From: Symbiodinium natans | Lineage: Eukaryota > Sar > Dinophyceae > Suessiales > Symbiodiniaceae | Reading direction: 5' to 3' | DNA length: 22,500 nt | Assembly: GCA_905221605.1 (NCBI GenBank) | Contig: CAJNDS010000181.1 | Span: 160,001 to 182,500, forward strand | In this document: in pieces, positions 1 to 7,603 of the stretch | How the letters are laid out: each line of letters begins with the position of its first letter | How positions within the stretch are numbered: the stretch's first letter is position 1 | The notes under the pieces: model-generated | The model's database searches: none | Seen by the model: the letters and a program-made list of their open reading frames with translations, nothing else | Told to the model about the DNA's origin: nothing | Program-made: the position numbers and the translations under genes

Positions 1-48
1 TCAACACTACACCCCAAACCCCAAACCCTAAACCCTAAACCCCCAAAC

Positions 49-109
49 CCGTTGGAATCCCACCACCCTTTCCGTGGCCTCGAAGTAGTTCCACCTCGCA
101 GCTGTGTCG
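49..109 (-). CDS. candidate internal exon, unknown protein
   Basis: Reading the minus strand, a CCCAG acceptor is followed by one base and 20 open codons including DTAARWNYFEATERVVGFQR, then a GTTTGG donor that belongs to the adjoining telomere-like repeat. Amino-acid composition (aromatic, acidic and basic residues mixed) is protein-like rather than repeat-like. No family recognised. The length (61 bp) matches the codon count plus one phase base. Confidence 0.4.
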
Positions 110-470
110 CTGGGTGTTTGTTCAAAAGTATAATCCCTCTTGCATGGGGTTCTTAAGGCAGAGGGTTCATTAGAGTTCTTAAGGGTTCAGGGTTTCGGGT
201 TTAGGGGTTAGGGGTTAGGGGTTAGGGGTTAGGGGTTAGGGGTTAGGGGTTAGGGTTTAGGGTTTAGGGTTTAGGCATGAGGGTTCCTAGACAACCCTAT
301 AGACTCTCCGTGCTCGGAAAGGACCATACCACATTGATATATTCATGCTTGTAATATCTACCTATAACATTATAACATTTGCACTATCATAGTATACCTC
401 TATATTATCTTGAGCATGATAACTGATAACGAAGAGGTTGGAAGCGGGGTCGCGGGGGTAAACCCTAAAC
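110..470. other. non-coding stretch with TTAGGGG array
   Basis: I see no exon here. Bases 193-275 are a G-strand array that changes from TTAGGGG units to TTTAGGG units. The remainder is AT-rich unique sequence. The string GGTTCTTAAGG occurs near 148 and again (as GTTCTTAAGGG) near 172 and near 18330, so a short dispersed repeat may be present. Confidence 0.5.
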
Positions 471-502
471 CCTTAACCCTAAACCCTAAACGTTTAGGGT
501 TT
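460..502. repeat. inverted telomere-repeat junction
   Basis: CCCTAAA units run into GTTTAGGG through a perfect 16-bp palindrome, CCCTAAACGTTTAGGG, at 484-499. The order (C-strand then G-strand) is opposite to that of a telomere-telomere fusion. Confidence 0.7.
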
Positions 503-576
503 TCCAAACTCTTCGAACATTCGAACAAACCCCCTAAGCCCGGAGCCCTTCAACCGATCCCGCACCTTGCTTCACC

Positions 577-646
577 AAGGGTTTAGGGTTTTGACAAGGG
601 CTTAGGGTTTAGGGTTTAGGGTTTAGGGTTTAGGGTTTAGGGTTGG
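577..646 (+). repeat. TTTAGGG array
   Basis: About nine TTTAGGG units on the plus strand, with a few variant units at the left edge (GGGCTTAGGG). Confidence 0.9.
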
Positions 647-659
647 GGGGCCGTTGGGA

Positions 660-737
660 TTAAGCTGACAGGGCGAGCCGCAATGGAACGAAGAAGCCAG
701 TGGCAAGCTTCTCCAAGTCCGTCATCTCAATGTCATC
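660..737 (-). CDS. candidate terminal exon with stop
   Basis: After an ATCTCCAG acceptor the minus strand reads 25 codons and a TAA stop. The peptide begins DDIEMTDLEKLATGFF and ends PLRLALSA. It is in unique sequence, and the stop is not supplied by a telomere unit. The composition is convincing for a short C-terminal exon, but the family is unknown. It is one of four reasonable gene ends on this strand. Confidence 0.5.
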   Translation of the reverse strand, partial: DDIEMTDLEKLATGFFVPLRLALSA

Positions 738-896
738 CTGGAGATTATGTTCCGTCGGTTAACCACGTGTCCAAAAAGCTTCGGATGGAAGCCGGGAAAA
801 CCTTGCGAGCTGCCAGCACAAAAGACTCTTGATGTAAAATACAGGTCATATTTATAGTCGTTCGCTGCTTGGTTGGCCTCTGCTTAGACATTCTAC

Positions 897-946
897 CTCC
901 GCATGGTCAAGGCGAGCCCCCCAAGAGAGAAGCCCGGCTAAGAAGA
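897..946 (-). CDS. candidate 50-bp exon beside CCCTAAA array
   Basis: The acceptor is the TTTAG of the telomere-like array at 947-1016 read on the minus strand. Two phase bases and 16 codons follow (FLAGLLSWGARLDHAE), then a GAG|GTAGAA donor. The exon is hydrophobic at its start. It is small, so chance openness cannot be excluded. Confidence 0.35.
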
Positions 947-1017
947 CTAAACCCTAAACCCTACATCCTAAACCCTAAACCCTAAACCCCTAAACCCTAA
1001 ACCCTAAACCCTAACCC
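947..1017 (-). repeat. CCCTAAA array
   Basis: About ten units in C-strand orientation on the plus strand, hence TTTAGGG in the sense direction of the minus-strand exons on either side. Confidence 0.9.
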
Positions 1018-1065
1018 TAGGCATCCGAGGTGAGGTCTCGCCTTGCTTTTCTGCCATGGGCTTGA
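1018..1065 (-). CDS. weak candidate exon
   Basis: A CTATCAG acceptor is followed by two bases and codons reading KPMAEKQGETSPRM before the sequence enters the array. The donor is not clear. Composition is plausible, support is thin. Confidence 0.25.
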
Positions 1066-1069
1066 CTGA

Positions 1070-1652
1070 TAGCAACTCAAAAGGGGAAGGCCCTCGACCA
1101 CCACTGCATCTCACCAAAAGGCACGACCCACCACAGCTACGCAAAAGAATGTGCTATCGTTCCTGCCATACGTCCCATGCAGGGCAGACGTTTAACATCT
1201 TCCAAGACAAGTGCCTTGTCCAAGTTGCATAAGAACCTGTGCCAGGTTAAATTCTAGACTACAACAAAGGGAGACAAGTGCAGGAATTGAATCATACCCT
1301 TCACCCGTCCTTGACGAAGAAGTTCGCGGACTCAGTTCATGCAGATTCGGGCTTCTGCTTTGGGACATGCAGGATTCTGGGCTTCTGCTAGGGGCAAAAC
1401 CACAAACACATCACATCCAAAAGACGCCCTTTTCCAGCACAGGCTTAGGCGAGCTCCCACCAATACCAAAAGATGCCCTAAATTTTTCGACCTTTGCGCA
1501 CCCCCCCCCCCTGTCGAAGCACGGCCGAAAACTTTAAAGGCCCTTCAATCGAGTTTGGGGTCTGGTGCTTGTAAGAGTTTAGGGTTACGACACCCTCTCG
1601 CACTTGGCTGGCAAGGTCAATTGGTCACTTCAAACTGAGCCGTGTTCACATA
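1070..1652. other. stretch without a convincing gene
   Basis: Two overlapping plus-strand ORFs (1211-1537 and 1339-1638) run through this region, but their proteins look like translated non-coding DNA and cross a run of ten or more C at 1501-1512. No splice-bounded exon stands out on either strand. Confidence 0.4.
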
Positions 1653-1755
1653 CTATATGTATATATATATATTATTATATTATATATTATATATATATAT
1701 ATACTATATATACTATATGTACTAAATACAATATATACTATATATAATTAATTTC
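1653..1755. repeat. AT-rich TA-repeat tract
   Basis: Roughly 100 bases are almost entirely A and T, mostly alternating TA with ACTATATA variants. It is the only strongly AT-rich block in a window that is otherwise close to balanced in base composition. Confidence 0.9.
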
Positions 1756-1783
1756 TTTATGGTTTTGATTGAAATGAAGAAAC

Positions 1784-2330
1784 GTTTCCGCGGAACCCTT
1801 CCGCGGCCCTTCCGCGAGGCTTGCTTTGACGGACGCATTCGCAAGCTCATTACTTTCGAGGGTTCTGCGAATCTGCATCCACGAGAAGGTTTGTAAAGGT
1901 ATAAGTCGGAACGTGCGTAAGGCTCTTCTGCTGGTGCTAAGTCTGCTGGTGATAAGTCGGGGGTGGGATGTGAGGAGCCTTGTGTGGACCTGAGGTGCTT
2001 GGAGCAAATGCGTCGCTATGTTGCTGCACGCTCTCTGCAGTAGACTTTTTGGCATGCTGCTGGCTCCAGCCAAGCTGATGTGACCTCTCGCAAGAGCACG
2101 GACTCAAAAAGAAAGCCCCATGTCTTGACACCGGACACGCACACGGTCTTCCGAGCAGGTGCCGATGAGTTTTATCATGAGAGTGTCGTAGCAAGTACAC
2201 TGCCTGCTAGCAGCCCATGCTGCTGGGAAGGAAAGTCGCACTTGAGCAGCCGATGTCTTCCGCCTGAGCTTCCGGGGAACCGTGCTTCCGCGAGACCTTC
2301 CCGCACGCTTCCGCGGCCACAGTCCCGTGC
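1784..2330. other. region with dispersed CTTCCGCGG motifs
   Basis: Short GC-rich units (TTCCGCGG and CTTCCGCG variants) recur at 1784-1820 and 2247-2310. They keep several frames open on both strands (1738-2073 minus, 2104-2397 minus, 2080-2364 plus), so I cannot tell a gene from a degenerate repeat here. Confidence 0.4.
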
Positions 2331-2542
2331 AGTTTCGCACCCCGGCCGTATTTCTTATTCTTGAGTTCAAGAACTTCGACTGTCCGTGCAAGAACAAAGG
2401 CGCCGCTCAACTGGCAATAGTACCCTCGCGGAGGTATGAGCCAACGCAAAAAAAGAGAGAGGCATTTTCCATCTCAAACAGCAACGCACTTACTCAACAT
2501 CTCAAGGGTTTAATTAGAGCTGAACCCGTTCGGCCCTGAACC

Positions 2543-2661
2543 CGAAACCCTGAACCCTAAACCCCTAAACCCCTAAACCCCTAAACCCTTAAACCCCTAA
2601 ACCCCTAAACCCCTAAACCCTAAACCCCTAAACCCTAAACCCTAAACCCTAAACCCTAAAC
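2543..2661 (-). repeat. CCCCTAAA / CCCTAAA array
   Basis: The array mixes eight-base CCCCTAAA units (left) with seven-base CCCTAAA units (right). On the minus strand its first GTTTAG would be the donor of the exon at 2662-2746. Confidence 0.9.
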
Positions 2662-2746
2662 CCCCAGACGCTCCAAAACTCCACCAAACCTCGGCCACCA
2701 AGCAGCCTTGGCCTGCTTGGACTTCCGCTCCTCTCGTAGCCGGAGG
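2662..2746 (-). CDS. candidate exon, basic helical segment
   Basis: After a CCAAAG acceptor come one phase base and 28 open codons. The peptide starts LRLREERKSKQAKAAWWPRF and continues GGVLERLG. The first half is rich in K, R, E and A and looks like an amphipathic or coiled segment. The donor is GTTTAG, formed by the adjoining telomere-like array. No family recognised. Exon length equals the codon count. Confidence 0.5.
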
Positions 2747-2777
2747 CTTTGGGGGGCAGTAGGGCTTTCAGGGATTT

Positions 2778-2882
2778 TGGGTTTAGGGTTTAGGGTTTAG
2801 GGGTTTAGGGTTTAGGGTGTAGGGTTCAGGTTTAGGGTTTAGGGTTTAGGGTTGAAGGTTTAGGGGTTTAGGGTTTGCGGTT
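2778..2882 (+). repeat. TTTAGGG array with variants
   Basis: Degenerate TTTAGGG units with GTGTAGGG and GGTTCAGG variants. Confidence 0.85.
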
Positions 2883-3520
2883 TAAAGGTTTGGGATTTTG
2901 AGGTTTGGGGTTTCAGGCGGGGACTTTCCCGTGAGGGCGCCGTTTCGCGCTTTGAAGGGGTTAAGGCAGTAGGCTGAAGGTTCTGGGACTTCTCGGAAGA
3001 TCTTGCGGGTGCAGGTCCCGATACATGGCCGACCATGAGTAGTCAGAAGGAGGGTGATGTGTACACCTTGTGCACCTTGTGCTTTCACTCTTTCAACTGT
3101 GTTCCATCTGCCCCGAGTCAACAGCATGGAGGGTTCAGGGCTTAGGGCTGGGATTTGGGCTTCGACGCTCCGTACCCGCACAAAGCAGGCAAGGCAACTG
3201 TCGGACTGGAATGGTCGGAAAGCGAGGCGTGCAGCCACTTCAGGCCCAACCTCAAAGCCCCAAACTGAAGAGCTCACGAACATGATCGATGTCCTGATGA
3301 CCTAGCGCTTAGGGTCAGTGTTTAGATGCATGCCGCTTGCGGATCCTCAGCTGCGGATCCTCAGCAAAAACCCTGAGCCTCCATGCAAACTCCACAAGGG
3401 GGAATTTGTTCTAAGCTGGGCTTCATTTTCAGGAATACCTTCTTTACATGAACACACAAGATCCCAGAATACCAAGTACACCTGCCGGGGATTCGGAAGT
3501 GACTCCTTACTTCTAGGGGG
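2883..3520. other. ambiguous region, possible minus coding at 2910-3060
   Basis: All three minus frames are open for long stretches between 2910 and 3060, one reading TTHGRPCIGTCTRKIFREV. I could not choose a frame or splice sites. A perfect 14-bp tandem duplication (TGCGGATCCTCAGC twice) is at 3338-3365. Confidence 0.3.
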
Positions 3521-3544
3521 AGCCCTAAACCCTAAACCCTAAAC

Positions 3545-3639
3545 CCTAAGCAGTCGGTGTAAGCAAGCTCCCGTGAGCACAGTCCGGAAGCATCAGCCAG
3601 ACGACGGGCAAGTCGCTGCAGGTACGGTGCCGAAGTACC
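3545..3639 (-). CDS. exon flanked on both sides by telomere repeats
   Basis: Minus strand: the acceptor TTTAG belongs to the array at 3640-3710. Then follow 31 codons in phase 0, including APYLQRLARRLADASGLCSR and ending ELAYTDCL. The donor GTTTAG belongs to the array at 3523-3544. The exon is unique sequence with high third-position GC and no low complexity. Family unknown. The 95-bp length equals 31 codons plus two bases. Confidence 0.55.
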
Positions 3640-3710
3640 CTAAACCCTAAACCCTAAACCCTAAACCCTAAACCTTAAACCCTAAACCCTAAACCCGAAA
3701 CCCTAAACCC
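3640..3710 (-). repeat. CCCTAAA array
   Basis: About ten units with single CCTTAAA and CCCGAAA variants. It lies between the exons at 3545-3639 and 3719-3831. Confidence 0.9.
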
Positions 3711-3718
3711 TTTTGAAC

Positions 3719-3831
3719 CTGGAAGCTGCTGCCCTGTTGAATGTCGAACTGCTGTTTGCCACAACCGTGTCCGTCCACGCAGTTGGCATGACAAACCATG
3801 TGCACACACCCTGAAACGCAATGTTCCCACA
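3719..3831 (-). CDS. candidate exon, two possible frames
   Basis: A TCTCGCGCAG acceptor and a CAG|GTTCAA donor bound 113 bases. One frame is Cys/His-rich (VSGCVHMVCHANCVDGHGCG). The frame in phase with the upstream exon at 3884-3986 reads CGNIAFQGVCTWFVMPTAW and TDTVVANSSSTFN instead. Phase continuity favours the second frame, while composition does not decide. The Cys-rich reading would suggest a metal-binding module, so the choice matters. Confidence 0.45.
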
Positions 3832-3883
3832 CTGCGCGAGACTCTTCGGCTGAGACCCCTAAACCCTCCGCCACCCCTCTCAC

Positions 3884-3986
3884 CTCTTTTGGGTAGGCGC
3901 GCGCAGTCGAGTGCTCAGCGAGACCATAGCAGGCTTTGCTGGGATGCAGAGGGGGTTCTCCCCAAGCAACGTCATTGCCAAGAAAT
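3884..3986 (-). CDS. candidate exon next to an inverted-repeat element
   Basis: The acceptor ATTCTTAG is the end of the inverted-repeat element at 3987-4118. Then come one base and 34 codons (FLGNDVAWGEPPLHPSKACY, ending STARAYPKE) and a consensus GAG|GTGAGA donor. This is among the cleaner exon calls because both splice sites are good and the length fits. No family recognised. Confidence 0.5.
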
Positions 3987-4118
3987 CTAAGAATAATCCA
4001 ACATACCCCCAACCCATACCCTTTAATCTATAAAAGGAGAATATAAGGAAGGATTTTACGATACCCCTTAATTTCTTTTAAGGTGTATGCCCAAGGGGTA
4101 TGTTGGATATCTCTTAGA
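3987..4118. mobile_element. MITE / introner-like element, family 2
   Basis: The imperfect terminal inverted repeats are CTAAGAATAATCCAACATAC on the left and, as reverse complement, CTAAGAGATATCCAACATAC on the right. The interior is about 80 bases, AT-rich. The element has no ORF and directly borders the exon at 3884-3986, where its last bases give the acceptor AG. Confidence 0.7.
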
Positions 4119-4826
4119 AAGAAAAGGAATCCTGCCCCGTAAAAGGCGCCTGAGACCCTTCTAGAAGCCCGGGCCCCATGAATCCCAAATGCCCCAAGCA
4201 TTTGAGTTCTCCAAGTGGGTCAAGTGTCCCCTAAACATATGAAGGAGGCTATATATTACTGTCATTGGTGAGTGCATATAAGGTTCATGTTTAATATTGG
4301 TGAATGTATATACTTGGTGTCCTTTGGGGGGTACAAGAAATATAAGCCCTACTTCATACGTCACATGCTTTGGCTTGGTTTGGGCTGGCTCCGGTTTGGT
4401 TCGCTGCGTGCTTGGGTGGCCTTGGGGTGGGTGTGTCTTCACACTAGTGCGTTCAGCTGCCCCATGCTACACCCTAAATTCTGAAACCTTGTTTACCCCG
4501 TGAACTCCGCCGGGCACTCGGCTCACGAACGGCCCTCCTGTGTGAAACCCTGAACCCTAATCCCTGAAGAGGCCCACACAGGCTCTCTGGCAGCAATTGG
4601 AGAATCAGTCGACACAACCCCAACCGCAAACACTAAGTCGGTCCAAATCCCGAACCCCAAATCTTAAACCTAATGGCCTAAACCCCGGGCGATGTACACA
4701 TATGGTGTGTGTGTGCCGCTGCTATGACATAAAGCATATTCTGCTATGGAAGGTCGTTGGCCACAAGGATCCCCCCCAAAAAACAACGCCTGAGACTTCC
4801 TCGACAGAAGCCCCTAAGCGGTTGAG
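4119..4826. other. stretch without a convincing gene
   Basis: Overlapping ORFs on both strands at 4161-4503 read as translated AT-rich DNA. Two similar copies of TTGGTGARTGYATATA lie at about 4265 and 4299. A CCACAAGGAT motif at 4769 resembles one end of the intron-like family described at 16616. No splice-bounded exon was found. Confidence 0.4.
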
Positions 4827-4891
4827 GGCTTAGGGTTTAGGGTTTAGGGTTTAGGGTTTAGGGTTTAGGGTTTAGGGTTTAGGGTTTAGGG
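4827..4891 (+). repeat. TTTAGGG array
   Basis: Eight or nine uniform TTTAGGG units. Confidence 0.9.
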
Positions 4892-4989
4892 CTTGCGGGG
4901 CCCGGGGCCATGAACGACACAAGCCTTGTCCCTAGAACTTCCTAGATTAGGGTTTAGGGGTCTTTTTTTGGCCACCCCCCTAGCTGATT

Positions 4990-5067
4990 GTTTAGGGTTT
5001 AGGGTTTAGGGCTTAGGGTTTAGGGTTTAGGGTTTGGGGTTTAGGGTTAGGGTTTAGGGTTTAGGGC
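4990..5067 (+). repeat. TTTAGGG array
   Basis: TTTAGGG units with CTTAGGG and TTTGGGG variants, in antisense orientation to the EF-hand exon at 5086. Confidence 0.9.
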
Positions 5068-5085
5068 CTCAGTCAGCAAACCCAC

Positions 5086-5180
5086 CTCTCCTGGACCGTC
5101 TTCATGACAATGTCCAGCTCCATGTAGTCCAGAGTCCCGTCCCCGTCGGCATCGATGAGACGGAAGAGTTGCTCCACTTC
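5086..5180 (-). CDS. EF-hand exon (second calcium-binding loop)
   Basis: The exon reads EVEQLFRLIDADGDGTLDYM and then ELDIVMKTVQER. The 12-residue loop DADGDGTLDYME (codons at 5118-5153) has Asp at positions 1, 3 and 5, Gly at 6, Leu at 8 and Glu at 12, which is a canonical calcium-binding EF hand with flanking helices. The donor GTGGGT follows at 5084-5085, and GGGGAG is the proposed acceptor. If joined in phase 0 to the exon at 5939-6012 it continues the module begun at 6455-6537. EF hands act in calcium sensing (calmodulin-like proteins, calcium-dependent kinases, calcium-gated channels); which type this is cannot be told. Confidence 0.75.
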
Positions 5181-5204
5181 CTCCCCCGGGGTTGGTTACC
5201 CGTA

Positions 5205-5345
5205 GGGTTTACTAGGGTGTGGGTTCGGGGGGTAGGGGTTTAGGGTTCAGGGTTTGGGGTTAGGGGTTTAGGGTTCAGGGTTGAGGGCTTAGGGTTTAGG
5301 AGTTAGGGTTTCGGGAGAAGGGTGTAGGGTTGAGGGTGTACGGTT
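5205..5345 (+). repeat. degenerate TTTAGGG array
   Basis: Mixed units (TTAGGG, TTCAGGG, GTGTAGGG, TTTCGGG). It looks older or more decayed than most arrays in the window. Confidence 0.75.
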
Positions 5346-5649
5346 CCACTTCCCCCTGGGAGAGGGTTTCCCTGTACTTGCTACTTAAACGTTCTCGTAG
5401 TGGTTGGGGTTTACTTCAACCCCCCGCCCCACGCACAGACACCGAAATGAATCCCCCAGTAGCCATCGACCCCAACCCTCCCTCTGAAACCTGAAAACCA
5501 TAATGCCTCGACGTGGCACGCTAGATTCTTCAACCTATCCAGACCCTGCAGTTCAGGCCCTCTGAACAAACCGAACCTTAAAATCGAACACTACTTGTAA
5601 ACTTCGCCTCCATCCACAATTCTCCAAACCTCTTTACCCTAAATTTTTG
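5346..5649. other. unique sequence, no gene seen
   Basis: No protein-like segment with splice sites was recognised on either strand. Confidence 0.4.
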
Positions 5650-5742
5650 GATGTTCTCCCTTATACTACCACTCCCGAACAGGGATTAGAGTACCCCCTA
5701 TTATGCTCCCGATGAAGGACTGTGAGCATAAGGGGGAACATC
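5650..5742. mobile_element. MITE, family 4 (93 bp)
   Basis: The terminal inverted repeats are GATGTTCTCCCTTATACT and, as reverse complement of the right end, GATGTTCCCCCTTATGCT. Internal sequence also pairs partly. A related element is at 7604-7714. There is no ORF. Confidence 0.65.
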
Positions 5743-5866
5743 TCAACCCTTAACCCTAAACCCTACACATGCTCCGACTCTCCGAAGCCCTCAGCCCGCA
5801 ACCCCTGAACTCGCAATTTCTCTAAACCTCTAAGCACTGAAGAGTGTTTAGGCATGCCCGACAACC

Positions 5867-5928
5867 TAGACCCTACACCCCAAACCCTAAACCCTAAACC
5901 CTAAACCCGAAACCCTAAACCCTAAACC
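5867..5928 (-). repeat. CCCTAAA array
   Basis: Eight units including CCCGAAA. It lies in the intron after the GTGAGC donor of the exon at 5939-6012. Confidence 0.9.
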
Positions 5929-5938
5929 CACAGCTCAC

Positions 5939-6012
5939 TCTGGCCTTGAGATCCGGCGGAGGTGTTGAGATGGATGTGCGGAGGTTGCCAGCTAGCGACA
6001 TGAAGGTGATAC
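5939..6012 (-). CDS. candidate exon linking the two EF-hand exons
   Basis: A CTGCAG acceptor is followed by two phase bases and 24 codons (ITFMSLAGNLRTSISTPPP, then DLKAR), then the consensus donor AGA|GTGAGC. The phases fit the EF-hand exon upstream if that exon uses the GC donor at 6454-6453, and the EF-hand exon downstream in phase 0. The product would be a linker of about 25 residues between two EF loops. The linker itself matches no motif I know. Confidence 0.5.
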
Positions 6013-6042
6013 CTGCAGCGGTTTAGCATGGAGGTCGGAATA

Positions 6043-6073
6043 GGGTTTAGGGTTTAGGGTTTAGGGTTTCGGG
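6043..6073 (+). repeat. short TTTAGGG array
   Basis: Four units, the last with a TTTCGGG variant. Confidence 0.85.
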
Positions 6074-6236
6074 CTTAGGGATAGTTACTGATAGTATTCC
6101 CTTATGTTCCCTATCAAACTATACCATGATAACCCCCCAAACTCCCTGTTCTAAGCATGAAGACCCCTATAGTGCGGCTTATTGCTTGTGAAGAGGTGTG
6201 GACTGTTAGAGCTGTCTCTGGATACTAGAGACTGAT

Positions 6237-6323
6237 GACTTCAAGCTTGAAGTCTGGAAATGGGGGGGGGGGTAGGGGGGGAGGGAGGGGGGAGGGGGGG
6301 GTGGGGGGGGGGGGGGGGGGGGG
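6237..6323. repeat. 18-bp palindrome followed by poly-G tract
   Basis: The perfect palindrome GACTTCAAGCTTGAAGTC at 6237-6254 is followed within eight bases by about 62 bases that are nearly all G (6262-6323), with scattered A and T. The tract should form quadruplexes and is prone to length error in sequencing. ORFs crossing it (Gly- or Pro-rich) are not genes. Confidence 0.85.
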
Positions 6324-6454
6324 AACTATAGGGATTGAAGCCAAGGGCCACGAGCCACAACCGAACCAGCATCTGCTAACACGGGCCATCCACCTATGGG
6401 GAAGAGGAAGAATCCTCAAGAGAAAACCGGGCCACTTTCGAAACTACCAGGGGC

Positions 6455-6537
6455 CTTTCATCAACTCCTCGGCATCGATGCTACCGTCGCCGCTTTCGTC
6501 GAACTTGCTGAAGAAATCTTTCCTTGCTGCTTCATGA
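6455..6537 (-). CDS. EF-hand exon (first calcium-binding loop)
   Basis: After an ATGCAG acceptor the minus strand reads HEAARKDFFSKFDESGDGS and IDAEELMKG. The loop DESGDGSIDAEE has Asp at 1, Ser at 3, Asp at 5, Gly at 6, Ile at 8 and Glu at 12, and it is preceded by the usual KDFFSKF-type entering helix. This is a textbook EF hand. Two donors are possible: a GC donor ending the exon at 6455, which keeps phase with 5939-6012, or GTAGTT ending it at 6448. It lies upstream of the second EF hand on the same strand, as expected for one gene. Confidence 0.75.
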
Positions 6538-6588
6538 CTGCATGTATCAGCTTAAACACTGAACCCTAACCCCTAAACCCTAAACCAC

Positions 6589-6666
6589 AGAGTCCCAGGC
6601 GTCAAAGAGAAGGCACTCCCGGATCTGGGAATGACGGCGTCGTATTCGGGCACACTTCTCGACAGG
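6589..6666 (-). CDS. candidate exon upstream of the EF hands
   Basis: The acceptor is CTAAG, followed by 26 codons in phase 0 (PVEKCARIRRRHSQIRECLL, then FDAWDS) and the donor TCT|GTGGTT. Exon length is exactly 26 codons. The phase does not match the next exon at 6537 as called, so one boundary is wrong or a small exon is missing. Basic, unknown family. Confidence 0.45.
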
Positions 6667-6754
6667 CTTAGTTTAGGGTTTAGGATTTAGGGAGGGAGAG
6701 GGCTTAGCCTTGTGGGTCGACCTGTGTGGGTTTGTTTCACTTGCCTGGGGCCTC

Positions 6755-6856
6755 ACTTCCACCCCAAACCCCAAACCCGAAACCCGAAACCCGAAACCCT
6801 AAACCCTAAACCCTAAACCCCAAACCCCAAACCCCAAACCCCAAACCCTAAACCCT
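6755..6856 (-). repeat. mixed C-strand array
   Basis: A block of CCCCAAA units, a block of CCCGAAA units and a block of CCCTAAA units follow one another, each locally uniform. Confidence 0.9.
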
Positions 6857-6859
6857 TAC

Positions 6860-6928
6860 CTTCACCCCAGCCAATGGCGGTACATGCCGGCAAAGGCTCG
6901 AGCGAACTTTCCGGCTGCTCATGTAGTC
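6860..6928 (-). CDS. candidate exon with consensus donor
   Basis: The 23 codons DYMSSRKVRSSLCRHVPPLA plus GVK end in the strong donor AAG|GTAAGG. The acceptor GCCGAG|G follows a pyrimidine tract. If the array at 6965-7051 is an insertion (see its 20-bp duplication), the reading frame continues upstream through SFILSDCAE to a TTCTAG acceptor near 7075, giving a longer original exon. Family unknown. Confidence 0.5.
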
Positions 6929-6944
6929 CTCGGCACAGTCCGAA

Positions 6945-7071
6945 AGGATGAAAGAGCAGGGGGTTTGAGGTTTAGGGTTTAGGGTTTAGGGTTTAGGGTT
7001 TAGGGTTTAGGGTTTAGGGGTTTAGGGTTTTGGGTTTAGGGCTTAGGGTTTAGGATGAAAAAGCAGAGGGT
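6945..7071. mobile_element. telomere-like array with 20-bp flanking duplication
   Basis: Left copy at 6945-6964 is AGGATGAAAGAGCAGGGGGT and right copy at 7052-7071 is AGGATGAAAAAGCAGAGGGT (18 of 20 identical). Between them is a TTTAGGG array of about 85 bases. This is the arrangement left by an insertion that duplicates its target site. Confidence 0.65.
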
Positions 7072-7318
7072 CTAGAAGAGATATGTACTGTCTATATTTA
7101 GATCTCGAAAGACATAGTGATTAGTAGTATCCAAATTTAGATTCAGATTCATATTCAATTTCATACTCATACGAAGGTTTACGGACCCCTGGGACGAAGG
7201 AAGCCTGGGTTTAGGGTTCACCGAAATTAAAGTGCCTTGGAAAGTTAACCTCCTAAACACGAACCTAGTCACTGGCCAACCTTAATCCGAAACCCAAACA
7301 TCCCCAAACCCAAATCAC

Positions 7319-7412
7319 CCGCACAGCCCTCGTTGGGGGCGTGCAGGGCGTTTGGGCTTCAGCGCTTCGCGCGAGGAGAGCAGAGTAACCGCGGGCTTCA
7401 TCGCGTTCTTGC
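7319..7412 (-). CDS. candidate exon
   Basis: A GCGCAG acceptor is followed by two bases and codons reading KNAMKPAVTLLSSREALKPK and RPARPQRGLCG, then a G|GTGATT donor. The exon is basic and has high third-position GC. Another minus frame here meets a stop quickly. No family recognised. Confidence 0.45.
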
Positions 7413-7448
7413 CTGCGCCCGCCCTTTTGCAGCTGCCTTGCTGAATAG

Positions 7449-7500
7449 CCCTAATTCCTAAACCCTAAACCCTAAACCCTGAACCCTAAACCCTAAACCC
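7449..7500 (-). repeat. CCCTAAA array
   Basis: About seven units. Confidence 0.85.
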
Positions 7501-7564
7501 TTAGACGCGACACCCCCCTGCTGGGCTTCCGGCTGCGAAGGACGACAAGATCGTGAGACTGCGC
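7501..7564 (-). CDS. weak candidate exon
   Basis: A GCCTTAG|G acceptor is followed by one base and RSLTILSSFAAGSPAGGCRV, then TAA. A second open frame exists; the one given has the higher third-position GC. Confidence 0.3.
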
Positions 7565-7603
7565 CTAAGGCAGGACGTCTCGGTTTAGGGTTTAGGTTGG
7601 GGT

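Noticed and set aside
1-300. Window begins at a chromosome end
   Set aside because: Arrays occur in both orientations throughout, with unique sequence and exons between them.
460-502. Relic of a telomere-telomere fusion
   Set aside because: A fusion would read TTTAGGG followed by CCCTAAA; here the order is reversed.
6225-6537. Pro-rich and Gly-rich ORFs over the poly-G tract
   Set aside because: Homopolymer translation; the real coding signal there is the EF-hand exon on the minus strand.
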